64,000 nucleotides of DNA from Myxococcota bacterium (GTDB lineage Bacteria > Myxococcota_A > UBA9160 > UBA4427): assembly GCA_041389495.1 (NCBI GenBank), contig JAWKRT010000004.1:1-64000 (forward strand). The letters are read 5' to 3'. Positions 53,049 to 61,845 of the stretch are shown piece by piece. The notes under the pieces were generated by a model, which was not told the DNA's origin, ran no database searches, and worked only from the letters and a program-made list of their open reading frames with translations. Each line of letters begins with the position of its first letter. The stretch's first letter is position 1. The translations under genes were made by a program, and so were the position numbers.

Positions 53049-53291
53049 GAGAGCCTCCGGGTGAGCGTGCGATCCGCCGACGGCCCCCCATCGGGTTGCG
53101 ATCCAACACGTGGGCTTCTACCACCGCGCGCGCGCCGCCGTCAACGCGGCCCGTTCGCGCTCGCGACTGCGCGCCGTCGTCGCGCGGGGTGCGCGCGGCG
53201 ACGAGAACGGCGCGCCGGCGCGGGGCGCGACGTGCGAGGCTCGGGCGAGCGCGGGCCGCCGGGCCGCGCACCGACGCAGGAGGACGCCGAC

Positions 53292-54545
53292 GTGCGACAC
53301 GCCATGCCCGATCGCGGAGCGCCCTGGCGCGAGCTCGAGGAGCGCATGCGCGCCTACGCCGCGGACGACGTCGACTGGCGCGACGGCCGCGCCGCCGTCT
53401 ACGTCTTCCACGCCGGCGCCGACGTGCTCGACGTCGCCAAGCAGGCGTACGCGCTCTTCCAGTCCGAGAACGGGCTCGGGCCCGCGGCGTTCCCGAGCCT
53501 CGCGCGCATGGAGCGCGAGGTCGTCGACATGGGCCTCTCGCTGCTGCGCGCACCCGACGGCGCGTGCGGGAACATGACGTCCGGGGGCTCCGAGTCGATC
53601 TTCATGGCGGTGAAGGCGTGTCGCGATGCGGCGCGCGCGGCGGGGCGCGAGGTGGCGGGCGGCGAGATCGTGCTGCCGCGCTCGGCGCACCCGGCCTTCG
53701 ACAAGGCCGCGCAGTATCTCGGGCTCGCGACGCGGCGCGTGCCCGTCGCCGCCGACTTCACCGCCGACGTCGACGCGATGGCCGCGGCGTGCGGCGCGCG
53801 CACGCTGATGCTCGTGGGCTCCGCGCCCTGCTTCCCGTACGGCCTCGTCGACCCGATCCCGGCACTCGGCGCGCTCGCCGAGGAGCGCGGCCTGTGGCTC
53901 CACGTCGACGCCTGCGTCGGCGGCTACTTCGCGCCGTTCGCGCGCATGAACGGCGTCGACGTCGGCGACTTCGACTTCGCGGTGCCGGGCGTGTGCAGCA
54001 TCTCGGCCGATCTCCACAAGTACGGCTACGCGGCGAAGGGCGCGTCGACCGTGTTCCACCGCAGCGAGGCGCAGCGCGCGCACCAGGTGTTCACGTTCGA
54101 CGACTGGCCGGCCGGCGGGATGACCACGCCGACGGCCGCGGGCACGCGCCCGGGCGGCGCGATCGCCGCGGCGTGGGCGGTGATGAACTACCTCGGTGTC
54201 GAGGGCTACCGCGCGAAGGCGCGCGAGGTGGTCGCGACGCGCGAGAAGATCGCGACCGGTGTCGCCGCGACGGGCGAGCTCGCGGTCGTGGGCGACCCGC
54301 GGCTCGGGCTGCTCGCCTATCGAGCGCGCGACCCCGAGGCGCTCGCCGTGTTCGCCGTGTGGGCGCGCCTCAAGGCGCGCGGCTGGTTCACGGGCGTCAT
54401 CACCGAGCCGCACGGGATCCATCTCATGTTGTCGCCGGCCCACGCGCGCGTCGCGGACGCGTACCTCGCGGACGTCGCGGTCGCCCTCGACGAGGTGCGC
54501 GCCCACCGCGAGACGGGTGCCGGCGTGGAGGCCCGCTACAGCTGA
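53292..54545 (+). CDS. PLP-dependent decarboxylase/lyase (group II, sphingosine-phosphate-lyase-like)
   Basis: A 417-residue fold-type I PLP enzyme. D206 in LHVDACVGGY and K243 in SADLHKYGYAAKG are the cofactor-binding aspartate and the Schiff-base lysine; MTSGGSESIFMAV binds phosphate. The DLHKYGYAAKG form is shared with sphingosine-1-phosphate lyase and glutamate-decarboxylase-like enzymes. The GTG at 53292 is favoured by CAGGAGGAC seven bases upstream; ATG 53304 is an alternative. It could act on sphingoid-base phosphates or an amino acid; there is no sphingolipid gene nearby to decide. Confidence 0.87.
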   Translation: MRHAMPDRGAPWRELEERMRAYAADDVDWRDGRAAVYVFHAGADVLDVAKQAYALFQSENGLGPAAFPSLARMEREVVDMGLSLLRAPDGACGNMTSGGSESIFMAVKACRDAARAAGREVAGGEIVLPRSAHPAFDKAAQYLGLATRRVPVAADFTADVDAMAAACGARTLMLVGSAPCFPYGLVDPIPALGALAEERGLWLHVDACVGGYFAPFARMNGVDVGDFDFAVPGVCSISADLHKYGYAAKGASTVFHRSEAQRAHQVFTFDDWPAGGMTTPTAAGTRPGGAIAAAWAVMNYLGVEGYRAKAREVVATREKIATGVAATGELAVVGDPRLGLLAYRARDPEALAVFAVWARLKARGWFTGVITEPHGIHLMLSPAHARVADAYLADVAVALDEVRAHRETGAGVEARYS

Positions 54546-54615
54546 TCGCGCGCGGCGCGCTGGTCACGCCGCTCCGCGTGTGAGACGCTGCGGCGACCTG
54601 CAGCTCGCACGGCGC

Positions 54616-54685
54616 GCAGCTCGGAGCTCGCATCTCGCATCTGGGAACTTGGAGCTCGGAGCTCGGAGCTCGCAGCTCGCAGCTC
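54616..54685 (+). repeat. heptanucleotide tandem repeat upstream of an Fe-S aldo-keto reductase
   Basis: Ten consecutive 7-base units of G(G/C)A(G/T/A)CT(C/G/T) run up to the ribosome site (GGAGGGGGAGG) of the gene at 54699. Six or seven units are identical to GGAGCTC or GCAGCTC. The length of such an array can change by slippage and would alter the leader or promoter spacing. Confidence 0.8.
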
Positions 54686-54698
54686 GGAGGGGGAGGCC

Positions 54699-56243
54699 AT
54701 GAGCGCACCGGACGATCGGCATCGCTCGAGCGGCAGCGACGGGCGCGTCGCGGCCGCGGCGGCCGCGCGGGCGGCGCTCGCGGCCTGGGTCGCGGCCGTC
54801 GCGCTCGGCGCCTTCGGGCTCGCGCCGACGATCGCCGCGATGGCCGAGGGCATCGACCGCCCCTATCTCCCGATGGTCGGCCCGGTCGCCTTCGCGGGCG
54901 CGCTCGTGCTCGCGGTCGCGCTCACCGTGCGCTGGGTGGCCGCGCTCGGGCGCGAGGCGCGCGCGGCGGCCCCGGGCGCCGCATCGACGCCGGCGCGGCG
55001 CCGCTTCCTGTTCGGCGGGCTCGCGATGGCGGGGGGCGTCGCGGGCGTCGGCGCGGGCGTGCTCTCGCGCATCGCGCCCTGGTACACGGTCACGCTCTCG
55101 AACATCGTGAACCCGAAGGTCGAGACGACGAACCCGTCGCCGCGGCCCGAGTGGGCGGCGTCGCGCGTGCGCGCGTACCGGCGGCTCGGGCGCACGGGCT
55201 TCGAGGTGTCCGACGTCTCGCTCGGATCGGGACGGATCGCGGGCTCCACGAACGGCGAGGCGATCGCGCGCGCGGCGATCGAGCGCGGCGTGAACTACTT
55301 CGACACGTCGCCCGACTACTCCGAGGCCGGCTCGGAGCTCGTGCTCGGACGCGCCATCCAGGGCCGGCGCGACCGCATGTTCCTCGCGACCAAGTTCTGC
55401 ACGCCGACGGGCCACCTCGGGGCGCAGGCGAGCGTCGGCGAGTACGTCCGCGTCGTCGAGGACAGCCTGCGGCGGCTGCAGACCGACTACGTCGACCTCG
55501 TCCACATCCACTCGTGCGACTCGGTCGACCGCCTCATGGCGGAGAACGCGCACGAGGCGTTCGACCGGCTGCGCGAGCAGGGCAAGGCGCGCTTCCTCGG
55601 CTTCTCGAGCCACACGCCGAACCTCGTCGGCGTCGCCGACCGCGCGATCGAGAGCGGCCGCTTCGACGTGATGATGCTCGCCTACCACCACGGCGCCTGG
55701 CCGCACCTCGCCGACGTGATCGCGCGCGCGGCGCGCGCCGATGTGGGCGTCGTGGCCATGAAGACGCTCAAGGGCGCGCGCCACAAGGGCATGGAGGCCT
55801 TCCGCGGCGAGACGGACGCGTACTCGCAGGCCGCCTTCAAGTGGGTGCTCTCGAACCCGGACGTCGCGTGTCTCGTGGTGTCGTTCTTCGAGCTGCAGCA
55901 CGTCGACGAGTACCTCTACGCGTCGGGCCGCGCGCTCGAGGCGCACGACGTCGCGCTGCTCGAGCGCTACGACCGCGAGATCGCGGGCGTGCACTGCTAC
56001 GCGCACTGCGGCGACTGCCTCGACGCGTGTCCGCTCGACGTGCCGATCGCCGACGTGCTCCGCCACCGGATGTACTTCGAGGACTACGGCACGCAGAAGC
56101 TCGCGATGCAGGAGTACGCGCGCCTCGAGCGCGACGCGTCGGTGTGCGTCGGCTGCGCGGCGCCCTGCGCGGGCGCGTGCCCGCACGGCCTCCCGCTGCA
56201 GGAGCGGCTCGTCGACGCGCACCGGATGCTGACGCTCGTCTGA
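54699..56243 (+). CDS. membrane/Tat-like aldo-keto reductase with two 4Fe-4S motifs
   Basis: A 514-residue mosaic protein. Two membrane helices (about 19-47 and 60-82) are followed by A-R-R-R-F-L-F-G (99-106) and a hydrophobic stretch to 121, like an internal Tat signal. Next comes an aldo-keto reductase barrel with the tetrad D202, Y207, K232, H271. The tail has C433-x3-C437-x2-C440-x3-C444-P and C483-x2-C486-x3-C490-x3-C494-P for two Fe-S clusters. The combination suggests an electron-linked reductase near or across the inner membrane. A 7-bp repeat array precedes it. The substrate is unknown. Confidence 0.87.
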   Translation: MSAPDDRHRSSGSDGRVAAAAAARAALAAWVAAVALGAFGLAPTIAAMAEGIDRPYLPMVGPVAFAGALVLAVALTVRWVAALGREARAAAPGAASTPARRRFLFGGLAMAGGVAGVGAGVLSRIAPWYTVTLSNIVNPKVETTNPSPRPEWAASRVRAYRRLGRTGFEVSDVSLGSGRIAGSTNGEAIARAAIERGVNYFDTSPDYSEAGSELVLGRAIQGRRDRMFLATKFCTPTGHLGAQASVGEYVRVVEDSLRRLQTDYVDLVHIHSCDSVDRLMAENAHEAFDRLREQGKARFLGFSSHTPNLVGVADRAIESGRFDVMMLAYHHGAWPHLADVIARAARADVGVVAMKTLKGARHKGMEAFRGETDAYSQAAFKWVLSNPDVACLVVSFFELQHVDEYLYASGRALEAHDVALLERYDREIAGVHCYAHCGDCLDACPLDVPIADVLRHRMYFEDYGTQKLAMQEYARLERDASVCVGCAAPCAGACPHGLPLQERLVDAHRMLTLV

Positions 56244-56321
56244 CGCGCGGATCGCCGGGAGGGACGAATCGCCATCCGGCCCCGCGGTGTCGATCTGACT
56301 CGAAGTCTCGCGTGCGACGTT

Positions 56322-56327
56322 TAGAAT
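56322..56327 (+). promoter_or_regulatory. -10-like hexamer for the DUF1329 gene
   Basis: TAGAAT, about 53 bases before the ATG at 56381; no strong -35 is seen. It belongs to the recurring TAGnnT pattern. Confidence 0.35.
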
Positions 56328-56380
56328 GCGGCGCCATCCGATGTCCGGGGAACGGTGTCGGGGGAAAGCCAGGAGGAATC

Positions 56381-57706
56381 ATGCGCCCCAGCTCGATCGT
56401 CTCGGTCCTCGCCGCGGCCCTGCTCGCCGCGCCTCTCGTCGCCTCCGCCCAGCGCGATGCGGGCAGCTCCAACCCGCCCTTCAAGGAAGGCGACGTCATC
56501 ACCTTCGATCAGGTCGACGAGCTCCGCGACTACCTGCCGAAGGAGTTCTGGGCCAACCGCGACTTCTTCTTCTACGAAGGCATGCAGATGCGGATCGGCC
56601 CCTTCTACCGCGACTACAGCGAGGCGGACGTCTTCCGGAAGGCGACCGAGCGCTTCAAGGGCCAGGCGAAGATCGGCCCCGACAACAGCCTCCAGAACTA
56701 CACCGCCGGCTTCCCGTTCGACATGAGCAAGATCGACTGCAAGGGCGACCCGCAGGCGGGCGTCAAGATCATGTGGAACTTCGACTACCAGTGGTGGGGC
56801 GACGGAGCGAACGCGAGCTTCTGGTACTCGTACTGGGATCGCGGCGAGGAGCTTCCGCTCTACTACGAGGGCACGTCGAAGCGCATCACGCTGTCGAACC
56901 GCCCCGAGCCGCAGTACCTCGACGAGAACGACGGCGACATCTTCCGCGGCGAGAAGCGCAAGCAGGCGAACGGCATCGAGGTGACCGGCCCGTTCGACGC
57001 GCGCGGCATCAACCTCATGTCGTACCGCTACAAGTCGTCGGACCTCCCGCGCTCCGAGGCGAAGAACGACGACACGTGGGTCTACCTGCCGACGCTGCGC
57101 CGCGTGCGCCGCATCTCGACCGCGCAGCGCACCGATGCGGTGTCGGGCACGGACTTCACGCTCGACGACCTGTTCAGCTTCTCGGGCATCATCCCGCAGT
57201 ACGAGTGGAAGTGCCTCGGCGAGATGGAGATCCTCGCGCCGATGAACACGAAGGTGAAGGCCTACCCGTACGCGAAGGACCACAGCTTCGGCCCGTACGG
57301 TCTCTCCTACGCGGACGACCAGTGGGAGCTGCGCAAGGCGGTGAAGGTGCGGTTCATCCCGAAGAACACGGACCACCCGTACCACCACAAGGACATCTAC
57401 ATCGACAAGCAGACCCTCACGGCGCTCTACTCCTTCGCGTACGACCGCAAGGAGGAGCTCTGGAAGATCCTCTGGCACAACCACCGCTGGAGCGGCGACA
57501 AGGATCTCACCGAGGGCGACTGGTATCCGGGCTGGGAGAACGTCGACGAGCCGCGCGACCTGCGGATCGTGAGCGACATGATCGTGAACGTGCAGACGGG
57601 CACGGGCAACCGGATCGAGTTCTGGGACAACAACGGGACGCCCCTGCAGAGCAAGGGCAAGATCCGCCGCTACATCGACGTCGGCCGCCTGACCAAGGGT
57701 CGCTAG
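56381..57706 (+). CDS. DUF1329 exported protein
   Basis: A 441-residue protein with a signal peptide (1-24, ending VASAQ) and no membrane helix in the mature part. PLYYEGTSKRITL, NGIEVTGPFDARGINLMSYRY, TWVYLPTLRRVRRIST and DDLFSFSGIIPQYEW are typical of DUF1329, a LolB-like outer-membrane-associated family. DUF1329 genes are common in steroid-, lipid- and hydrocarbon-degrading proteobacteria, often beside DUF1302, which is absent here. A role in moving lipids across the periplasm is suspected, not shown. AGGAGGAA precedes the ATG. Confidence 0.92.
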   Translation: MRPSSIVSVLAAALLAAPLVASAQRDAGSSNPPFKEGDVITFDQVDELRDYLPKEFWANRDFFFYEGMQMRIGPFYRDYSEADVFRKATERFKGQAKIGPDNSLQNYTAGFPFDMSKIDCKGDPQAGVKIMWNFDYQWWGDGANASFWYSYWDRGEELPLYYEGTSKRITLSNRPEPQYLDENDGDIFRGEKRKQANGIEVTGPFDARGINLMSYRYKSSDLPRSEAKNDDTWVYLPTLRRVRRISTAQRTDAVSGTDFTLDDLFSFSGIIPQYEWKCLGEMEILAPMNTKVKAYPYAKDHSFGPYGLSYADDQWELRKAVKVRFIPKNTDHPYHHKDIYIDKQTLTALYSFAYDRKEELWKILWHNHRWSGDKDLTEGDWYPGWENVDEPRDLRIVSDMIVNVQTGTGNRIEFWDNNGTPLQSKGKIRRYIDVGRLTKGR

Positions 57707-57716
57707 TCGCGCGCCG

Positions 57717-58406
57717 CTAGTCGGCGAGGCGACGGAGGGCGTCGGCCGGGCTCGCTGCGGCGAGCCAGGCCGGCGCCTTCGCGCATTCGGACCACCACGG
57801 CGGCGCGGGCGCGCACGGCGCGGCGACGAGGCGCCGCGCGCGCTCGGCGTAGGCGCGCGCGTACGCGGGCGGGCGCGGCTCGGCGTCGGCGAGCGCGACG
57901 CGCGGGTCGGGACGGACCGCCGGGCGCGGCGCGCCCCGCGGCGCCGCGCGGGGCGGCAGCGGGGCGAGCGCGCCGCCGAGGTCGGGCTCCGGGCCCGCAC
58001 CGGCGAGCCCCGCGCCGGGCAGCAGCGCGGCGCCGCGCACGACCGCGGGCCGCGCGCCCGCGAGCAGCATCGCCACGTAGGCGCCGACGCCGCGCCCGGC
58101 CACGCAGACCGGCGCCGATCCGCTCGCGCCGATGGCGGCGAGCGCCGCATCCGCGTCGGCTGCGAAGCCCTCCGCCCAGTAGGCCGAGCCGCGACAGTCC
58201 GCGGACGCTCCGTGGCCGACGAAGTCGAGCGCGTAGATCGCGCGCGCGCGCGGCCACGCGAGCACGTCCGCCTCGTCGTCGGTCCAGCGTGCGCTCGAGC
58301 CTCCGAGCTCGTGCAGCAGGAGCAGCGCGGGCGCGCCGGCGTCGGCGCGCCCGTCGCGCACGACGTGCAGCGCGAGCCGCGCGCGCGCACGCACGAGCTC
58401 GCGCAT
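57717..58406 (-). CDS. alpha/beta-hydrolase-fold protein lacking the catalytic serine
   Basis: A 229-residue protein similar in outline to the hydrolase encoded just upstream. It keeps LLLHELGGSSARWT and ALDFVGHGAS, but the nucleophile elbow is G104-R-G106-V-G108, with glycine where Ser belongs. The C-terminal part is short and no D-x-H pair is seen. It is probably non-catalytic and may stabilise or regulate its partner. Its ATG overlaps the stop of the upstream hydrolase by one base (TGATG). Confidence 0.75.
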   Translation of the reverse strand: MRELVRARARLALHVVRDGRADAGAPALLLLHELGGSSARWTDDEADVLAWPRARAIYALDFVGHGASADCRGSAYWAEGFAADADAALAAIGASGSAPVCVAGRGVGAYVAMLLAGARPAVVRGAALLPGAGLAGAGPEPDLGGALAPLPPRAAPRGAPRPAVRPDPRVALADAEPRPPAYARAYAERARRLVAAPCAPAPPWWSECAKAPAWLAAASPADALRRLAD

Positions 58407-59356
58407 CACGACACCTCCTCGAGGAACGCGCGCACGACCCGCGCCGTCTCCGCGGGGTGCTCCATGTGGACGAAGTGCCCGGCGTCCGCGACCACCGCGC
58501 GCCGCCACTGCGACGCGGGGACGAAGCGCAGGCGCGCCTGCAGCGTCGCTTCGTCGCACGGCCCCCACGCGTCGGGCGTGTCGCCGGTGAGCGCGAGCAC
58601 GGGCGCGCGCAGTCCCTTCCACAGCGGCGCGATCCAGCTCGCGTGCCAGGGCCCGTGCCCGGCCGCGGTCAGCGGGTCGACCTTCCAGACCCAGCCGTCC
58701 TCGGTCGCCCGCGCGCAGTGGAACCCGAAGTAGCGCATCCACGCCGCCGGGATGCGCGGGTTCTGCGCCGCGCGCCGCGCGAGCAGCGCGTCGAGCGTCG
58801 GATAGGGCCGCCACGCGAAGCCCCGCTCCGCGAGCACGCGCATGTGATCGAGGAACTCCGCGCAGCCGTCGGCCGGGTGTCGCTCCGGCGTCGGCGCCTC
58901 GTCGGCGAGGCGGAAGCCTCCCTCGGGCGGGCCGAAGCCGTCGATGTCGACGACGCTGCGGACGCGTTCGGGGAACGCGACGGCGGCGTCCATCGCGAGC
59001 CCGCCGCCGCGGCTGTGGCCGACGACGTGGGCGGGCGTGCCGATCCATGCGAGCAGGGCGCCGATGTCGCGCACGTCCATCGACCACGGGTACGCGTCCG
59101 CCCAGTCGGAGTCGCCGTGGCCGCGCGCGTCGAAGGCGACGACGCGGAAGTCCGCCGCGAAGTGGCGCGCGAAGGCGTCGAAGCCGCGCGCGGTGTCCCA
59201 GAGCCCGTGCGCGAGCAGGAGCGGCGTCGCGTCGCGCGGACCCCACTCGTAGACGCACAGTCCGATGCCGTCGACGTCGACGCGCGCGATGCGCTCGGGC
59301 GCGAGCGCGTCGGGGTGGTGCGGAGCGTCGATCGCGTGCGGGACGGAGCTCGGCAT
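58406..59356 (-). CDS. alpha/beta hydrolase
   Basis: A 316-residue alpha/beta hydrolase with LLAHGLWDTARGFDAF (oxyanion region), DARGHGDSDW, the nucleophile S115 in GHSRGG, and a late DAGHFVHMEHP histidine. It resembles epoxide-hydrolase/C-C-hydrolase-like members, but the cap region (about 140-220) does not identify a substrate. It is co-translated with a serine-less paralogue downstream, which is an unusual pairing. A TAGGCT hexamer at 59393-59398 may be its -10. Confidence 0.87.
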   Translation of the reverse strand: MPSSVPHAIDAPHHPDALAPERIARVDVDGIGLCVYEWGPRDATPLLLAHGLWDTARGFDAFARHFAADFRVVAFDARGHGDSDWADAYPWSMDVRDIGALLAWIGTPAHVVGHSRGGGLAMDAAVAFPERVRSVVDIDGFGPPEGGFRLADEAPTPERHPADGCAEFLDHMRVLAERGFAWRPYPTLDALLARRAAQNPRIPAAWMRYFGFHCARATEDGWVWKVDPLTAAGHGPWHASWIAPLWKGLRAPVLALTGDTPDAWGPCDEATLQARLRFVPASQWRRAVVADAGHFVHMEHPAETARVVRAFLEEVS

Positions 59357-59425
59357 CGGGGACCGGGGGCGCGGGCGGTGAGCGGAGCGCGCAGCCTACC
59401 ACAGCCCGGGCGGTCCGCCGGCTTG

Positions 59426-60667
59426 TTAGGCGCTCCCGAGTCCGAGCACGCGCGCGGGCGGGCCGAGCGCGACGAGGTCCGCGTGCATCCGCGCCGCGAG
59501 CTGACGCGCGCGCTCCGCCATCCACTCGTTGTCGAGCACGCCGCGGAGCGCCGTCGCGAGGCGGTCGGCGTCGAGGCGCGCGCGCGAGACGGCCGGGCCC
59601 GCCACGCCGCGCGCGCGAGCGGCGTGGGCCCACCAGAACTGGTCCGCGATGTGCGGCACGACGACCTGCGGCGTGCCGGCGCGCGCCGCCGTCGTCGTCG
59701 TGCCCGCTCCGCCGTGGTGGACGATGGCCGCGCAGCGCGGGAAGAGCGCCGCGTGCGGCAGCGAGCCGACGCGCTCGACGTGCGACGGCAGCGCCCCGTC
59801 GCCGAGCCCCGCCCATCCGGTCGAGATCAGCGCGCGGCAGCCGGCGCGCTCGACCGCGTCGAGCAGCGTGCGCGTCGTCGCTGCGGGATCCGGATCCGAC
59901 ATGCTGCCGAACCCGATGTAGACCGGCGGCTCGCCCGCCTCGAGGAAGCGCTCGAGCTTCTCGGGCAGCGGCACGCTCGTATCGAACGCGTGGAGCGCGG
60001 CGATGCGATCGATGCGCTCGACGGTGTGCGCGAGGTGCGCGCCGAGCGGCGCGAGCGCCGGGTCGGCCGCGAGGATCGGCGCGTCGGTGAGCAGGAGGCG
60101 CAGCACGTCGCCGGCGGGCGGGAGCCCGAGGCGGCGGCGGTGCGGCGCGATCGCGCGCGCGATCGAGAGCCGGAACGGCGGCAGGAAGAGCCGCCAGAGC
60201 GCGCGGTTCAGCCACGCGGGCCCGCTCGCGAACGGAAGCAGGAAGGGCGCGTGCTCGGGCGACGGGAGCATCACCGGGCAGAAGAAGACGTAGCGATACG
60301 GAATGCGCGCGTGCTCGGCGGCGCTCGCCGCGGCGAGCTGCACGCCGGCGCCGATCATCACGTCGCTCTCCGCGGCGAGCGCGAGCGACGCGTCGATCTG
60401 TGCGGCGAGGCTCTCGCGCGCGAACCGGTCGAAGGCGAGGGCGGCGCGCAGGCCGCCGCGCGCGATCGCGCGCGCGTTCGCGGCGACGAAGGCGTGGACA
60501 TCGGAGGATGGTGCGCAGAAGCGCATCCCGCGCCGCTCGACGACCTCGCGGAAGCCCGGCGCGCAGGCGAACGCGACGCGGTGTCCGTCGCGCGCGAGCG
60601 CGGCGCCGAGCTCGAGCATGGGGGCGACGTCGCCGCGCGTGCCCTCGGCCGCGATGCCTACGCGCAT
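59426..60667 (-). CDS. GT1 glycosyltransferase, sterol 3-beta-glucosyltransferase-like
   Basis: A 413-residue GT-B fold enzyme. The N-terminal GIAAEGTRGDVAPMLELG and C-terminal HHGGAGTTTTAARAGTPQVV, VPHIADQFWWA match the UDP-sugar-binding half of the UGT/YjiC group, which includes sterol 3-beta-glucosyltransferases. VYIGFGSMSD starts the second domain. Sterol or hopanoid glucosylation would fit a steroid-handling organism; a macrolide- or flavonoid-type acceptor is also possible. It lies upstream of the hydrolase pair on the same strand, 69 bases apart. Confidence 0.83.
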   Translation of the reverse strand: MRVGIAAEGTRGDVAPMLELGAALARDGHRVAFACAPGFREVVERRGMRFCAPSSDVHAFVAANARAIARGGLRAALAFDRFARESLAAQIDASLALAAESDVMIGAGVQLAAASAAEHARIPYRYVFFCPVMLPSPEHAPFLLPFASGPAWLNRALWRLFLPPFRLSIARAIAPHRRRLGLPPAGDVLRLLLTDAPILAADPALAPLGAHLAHTVERIDRIAALHAFDTSVPLPEKLERFLEAGEPPVYIGFGSMSDPDPAATTRTLLDAVERAGCRALISTGWAGLGDGALPSHVERVGSLPHAALFPRCAAIVHHGGAGTTTTAARAGTPQVVVPHIADQFWWAHAARARGVAGPAVSRARLDADRLATALRGVLDNEWMAERARQLAARMHADLVALGPPARVLGLGSA

Positions 60668-60868
60668 GCGGCGGGCCTCGGCGACGAGGCGCTTCGCCGC
60701 CCGGGTGCGACGCCGGCGATGCGGCCGGCCGGGCGGGGCGTCCGCGCGCGTGCGAGCGTGCGGGCCGGAACGATCGCGACGGGCTCCACGTGGGGGCGCG
60801 GCTCCATGACCGGCCTCTATCGCGGCGCGGTCCCCGCACCTTGAGGGCCGGGAGCGCGGCCGCGCCGC

Positions 60869-61675
60869 TCAGAAGAGGCGACCGACTACCGCCGGGTGGC
60901 TCGCCGAGAGTCCGCCGCACACCGGGATCGCCTGCCCGTTCACGTAGGACGCGTCGTCGCTCGCCAGGAACGCCACGACCGCGGCGATCTCGCGCGTCTC
61001 GCCGGGACGCTCGAGCGGGTTCAGCTGGCCGATGCGGTCGCCCTTGCCGCTCGCTCGCGCGGCGTCGAACAGCGGCTGCGTCATCCCGGTCTCGACGAGG
61101 CCCGGGCAGACGGCGTTGACGCGGATTCCCGTGCCGCGCAGCTGGTGCGCACTCGTCTGCACGAGGCTCACGACGCCGGCCTTGGAGGCGCTGTACGGCG
61201 TCGGCCCCGCGCCCGAGCGCAGGCCGGCGACGGAGGCCGTCGCGACGAAGGCGCCGCCGCCCGCGCGCCGCATCGCCGGGACGGCGTGCTTCAGCGCGAG
61301 GAACGGACCGATCAGGTTCACGCGCAGCACGCGCTCCCATTCATCGACGTCGAGCTCCCAGAACGGGGCGAGCCGGCCGCTGACGCCCGCGTTCGCGAAG
61401 ACGACGTCGAGGCCGCCGAGCGCGCGCTCCGTCTCGTCGACGAGCGCGCGCACGGCCGCGTCGTCGGCCGCGTCCGCGACGCGCAGCTCGAGCCGGTCGC
61501 GGAGCGATGCGCCGAGCGCGTCGCGCGTCCCGTCGAGGCCGCGCGCGTCGACGTCGGCGCACACGACGCGCGCGCCTTCGAGCGCGAAGCGGAGCGCCGT
61601 CGCGCGGCCGATGCCGCTCGCCGCGCCCGTCACGATGGCGCGCTTGCCGCGCAGCCGCTGCGGAACCGGCTCCAT
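60869..61675 (-). CDS. short-chain dehydrogenase/reductase
   Basis: A 268-residue classical SDR: TGAASGIGRATALRF, C-A-D-V-D for cofactor choice (NAD-like), FANAGVSGRL, the Ser in ATASVAGLRSG and Y-S-A-S-K, CPGLVETGMT. I chose ATG 61675 because GGAGGTGGGG lies just upstream; an in-frame ATG at 61708 gives a longer but unlikely start. It is divergent from the TVP38 gene; the 170-base gap contains TAGGCTAGAC on the minus strand. The substrate is unknown. Confidence 0.86.
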   Translation of the reverse strand: MEPVPQRLRGKRAIVTGAASGIGRATALRFALEGARVVCADVDARGLDGTRDALGASLRDRLELRVADAADDAAVRALVDETERALGGLDVVFANAGVSGRLAPFWELDVDEWERVLRVNLIGPFLALKHAVPAMRRAGGGAFVATASVAGLRSGAGPTPYSASKAGVVSLVQTSAHQLRGTGIRVNAVCPGLVETGMTQPLFDAARASGKGDRIGQLNPLERPGETREIAAVVAFLASDDASYVNGQAIPVCGGLSASHPAVVGRLF

Positions 61676-61845
61676 CCCCACCTCCGTCTCCCGCCCGCTG
61701 CCTCGCACTCCGTCCGTCGACGCCCGTCGACGCGGGCGCCGTGCCCGCCGCGGCGCGAGCGGCCGCAGGCGAGCGCGTCTAGCCTACGCGCGCGCCGCGC
61801 GGGGCGATAGCGCGCAGCGCGGGAGCCGAGCCAGGAGGAGGCGCG

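Noticed and set aside
60658..60807. 49-codon frame just upstream of and overlapping the GT1 start, with a TAGAGG hexamer before its ATG
   Set aside because: Could be a leader peptide, but Pro/Arg/Ala-rich composition and lack of a recognisable pattern make chance more likely.
57717..61340. 1207-codon minus-strand frame
   Set aside because: Only its last 229 codons are a gene; the rest is a shadow of the hydrolase, GT1 and SDR genes in another frame.
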